Shown here: piece by piece, positions 4,667 to 5,302 of the stretch
Layout of the letters: the number at the start of each line of letters is the position of its first letter
Position numbering within the stretch: the first letter of the stretch is position 1
Assembly: GCA_030838885.1 (NCBI GenBank)
Contig: JAUZEU010000793.1
Coordinates: 1-5,302, forward strand
Source: Bryobacterales bacterium
Lineage (GTDB): Bacteria; Acidobacteriota; Terriglobia; Bryobacterales; Bryobacteraceae
DNA length: 5,302 nt
Reading direction: 5' to 3'
The notes under the pieces: model-generated
What the model saw: the letters and a program-made list of their open reading frames with translations, nothing else
What the model was told of the DNA's origin: nothing
The model's database searches: none
Position numbers and translations under genes: made by a program

Positions 4667-5302
4667 ATGGCAACAATGGTCCATGCAGCACCTGGCCCCT
4701 CCAGGTTCTACGACGGCTTGGACAGGCAGTTCATTAATGGAGTTTGGCGTACCGGGAAATCATCCCGGACGGTCAAGGATGTTAATCCCTACACGGGAGA
4801 AACCCTGCTGGAGATAGCAGGGGCACGGGCAGAGGATCTCGACGAGGCGTACCTGACCGCATCCAAAGCACAGAAGGCATGGGCGGCGGCACTGCCCTCG
4901 CAACGTGCTACGGTGTTGCGCGAAGTGGCGGGCATCATGGAAGCGCGCCGCGAGGAGATCGTCAACTGGCTTGTGCGGGAATCCGGCAGCACGCGCATCA
5001 AGGCGCAGCTGGAATGGGAGACGACGCATGCGGTGATGCTGGAATCCGCCGCCATGCCCTACCTTGTGGAAGGCCGCGTCCTGCCCTGCGACGTACCCGG
5101 AAAGGAGTGCCGTGTCTACCGCCAGCCGGTGGGCGTGGTGGGCGTGATCAGCCCGTGGAACTGGCCTCTGCATCTGACGGCCCGATCTTTAGGTCCTGCC
5201 CTGGCGGTGGGGAACGCCGTGGTCGTGAAGCCATCGAGCGATACGCCCGTGACCGGCGGACTGCTGTTCGCGAAGATGCTGGAAGAGGCCGGGCTGCCGC
5301 CG
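4667..5302 (+). CDS. NAD(P)-dependent aldehyde dehydrogenase, N-terminal part (3' end outside window)
   Basis: The 212 visible residues are clearly an ALDH-superfamily N-terminus, about 45% of a typical 480-residue enzyme. RQFINGVW and VNPYTGETLLEIAGA form the usual start of the cofactor domain. AYLTASKAQKAWA, QRATVLREVAGIMEARREEI and VRESGSTRIKAQLEW follow. VISPWNWPLHL (160-170) holds the conserved Asn N165 that stabilises the thiohemiacetal, and VVVKPSSDTP (185-194) holds K188, which contacts the NAD(P) ribose. The catalytic Cys and Glu lie beyond the edge. The style (ESGSTRIKAQ, PWNWPLHLTARSLGPALAVG) recalls benzaldehyde/vanillin dehydrogenase-like members, but substrate is not predictable. 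The start may be ATG 4667, 4676 or 4625 (all in frame); 4667 fits the usual distance to FINGVW. It seems unrelated to the TA genes and marks the right end of the island. Confidence 0.95.
   Translation, partial: MATMVHAAPGPSRFYDGLDRQFINGVWRTGKSSRTVKDVNPYTGETLLEIAGARAEDLDEAYLTASKAQKAWAAALPSQRATVLREVAGIMEARREEIVNWLVRESGSTRIKAQLEWETTHAVMLESAAMPYLVEGRVLPCDVPGKECRVYRQPVGVVGVISPWNWPLHLTARSLGPALAVGNAVVVKPSSDTPVTGGLLFAKMLEEAGLPP

Overview
The window looks like chromosomal DNA from an acidobacterium of the Solibacter/Bryobacter type. The best clue is the left-hand gene, whose C-terminal part reads as the 'Solibacter uncharacterized C-terminal domain' (TIGR03437), a module amplified in those genomes. 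GC-rich codons with a minority of GTG and TTG starts fit this. The assignment rests on recognising a domain, not on a search.

Layout, left to right. (1) Positions 1-1270, minus strand: 5' part of a predicted secreted protein with a signal-peptide-like start, a beta-rich extracellular domain and most of a TIGR03437 domain; it runs off the left edge. (2) 1271-1570: divergent intergenic region with palindromes just before the next gene. (3) 1571-4052, plus strand: a dense toxin-antitoxin (TA) island of four modules. They are an AbrB/MazE-type antitoxin with a Doc (Fic-fold) toxin (1571-2215); a decayed hicB with the first codons of a possible hicA (2492-2771); a ribbon-helix-helix VapB with a PIN-domain VapC (2899-3530); and an ORF that appears to join a truncated HicB antitoxin to a nearly complete HicA toxin in one chain (3693-4052). 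(4) 4053-4666: about 600 bases without a convincing gene, holding a G-free triple 13-bp repeat right after the HicBA ORF, several inverted repeats and one doubtful small ORF. (5) 4667-5302, plus strand: N-terminal 212 residues of an NAD(P)-dependent aldehyde dehydrogenase, cut by the right edge.

The two intact TA pairs have classical antitoxin-first gene order with near-contiguous or overlapping genes and operator-like palindromes at or near the first start codon, so each probably regulates itself. No integrase, transposase or tRNA is visible, so how the TA genes accumulated cannot be read from this window. The most unusual object is the HicB'-HicA fusion; next are the mutational scars in the older hicB, which can be read base by base.
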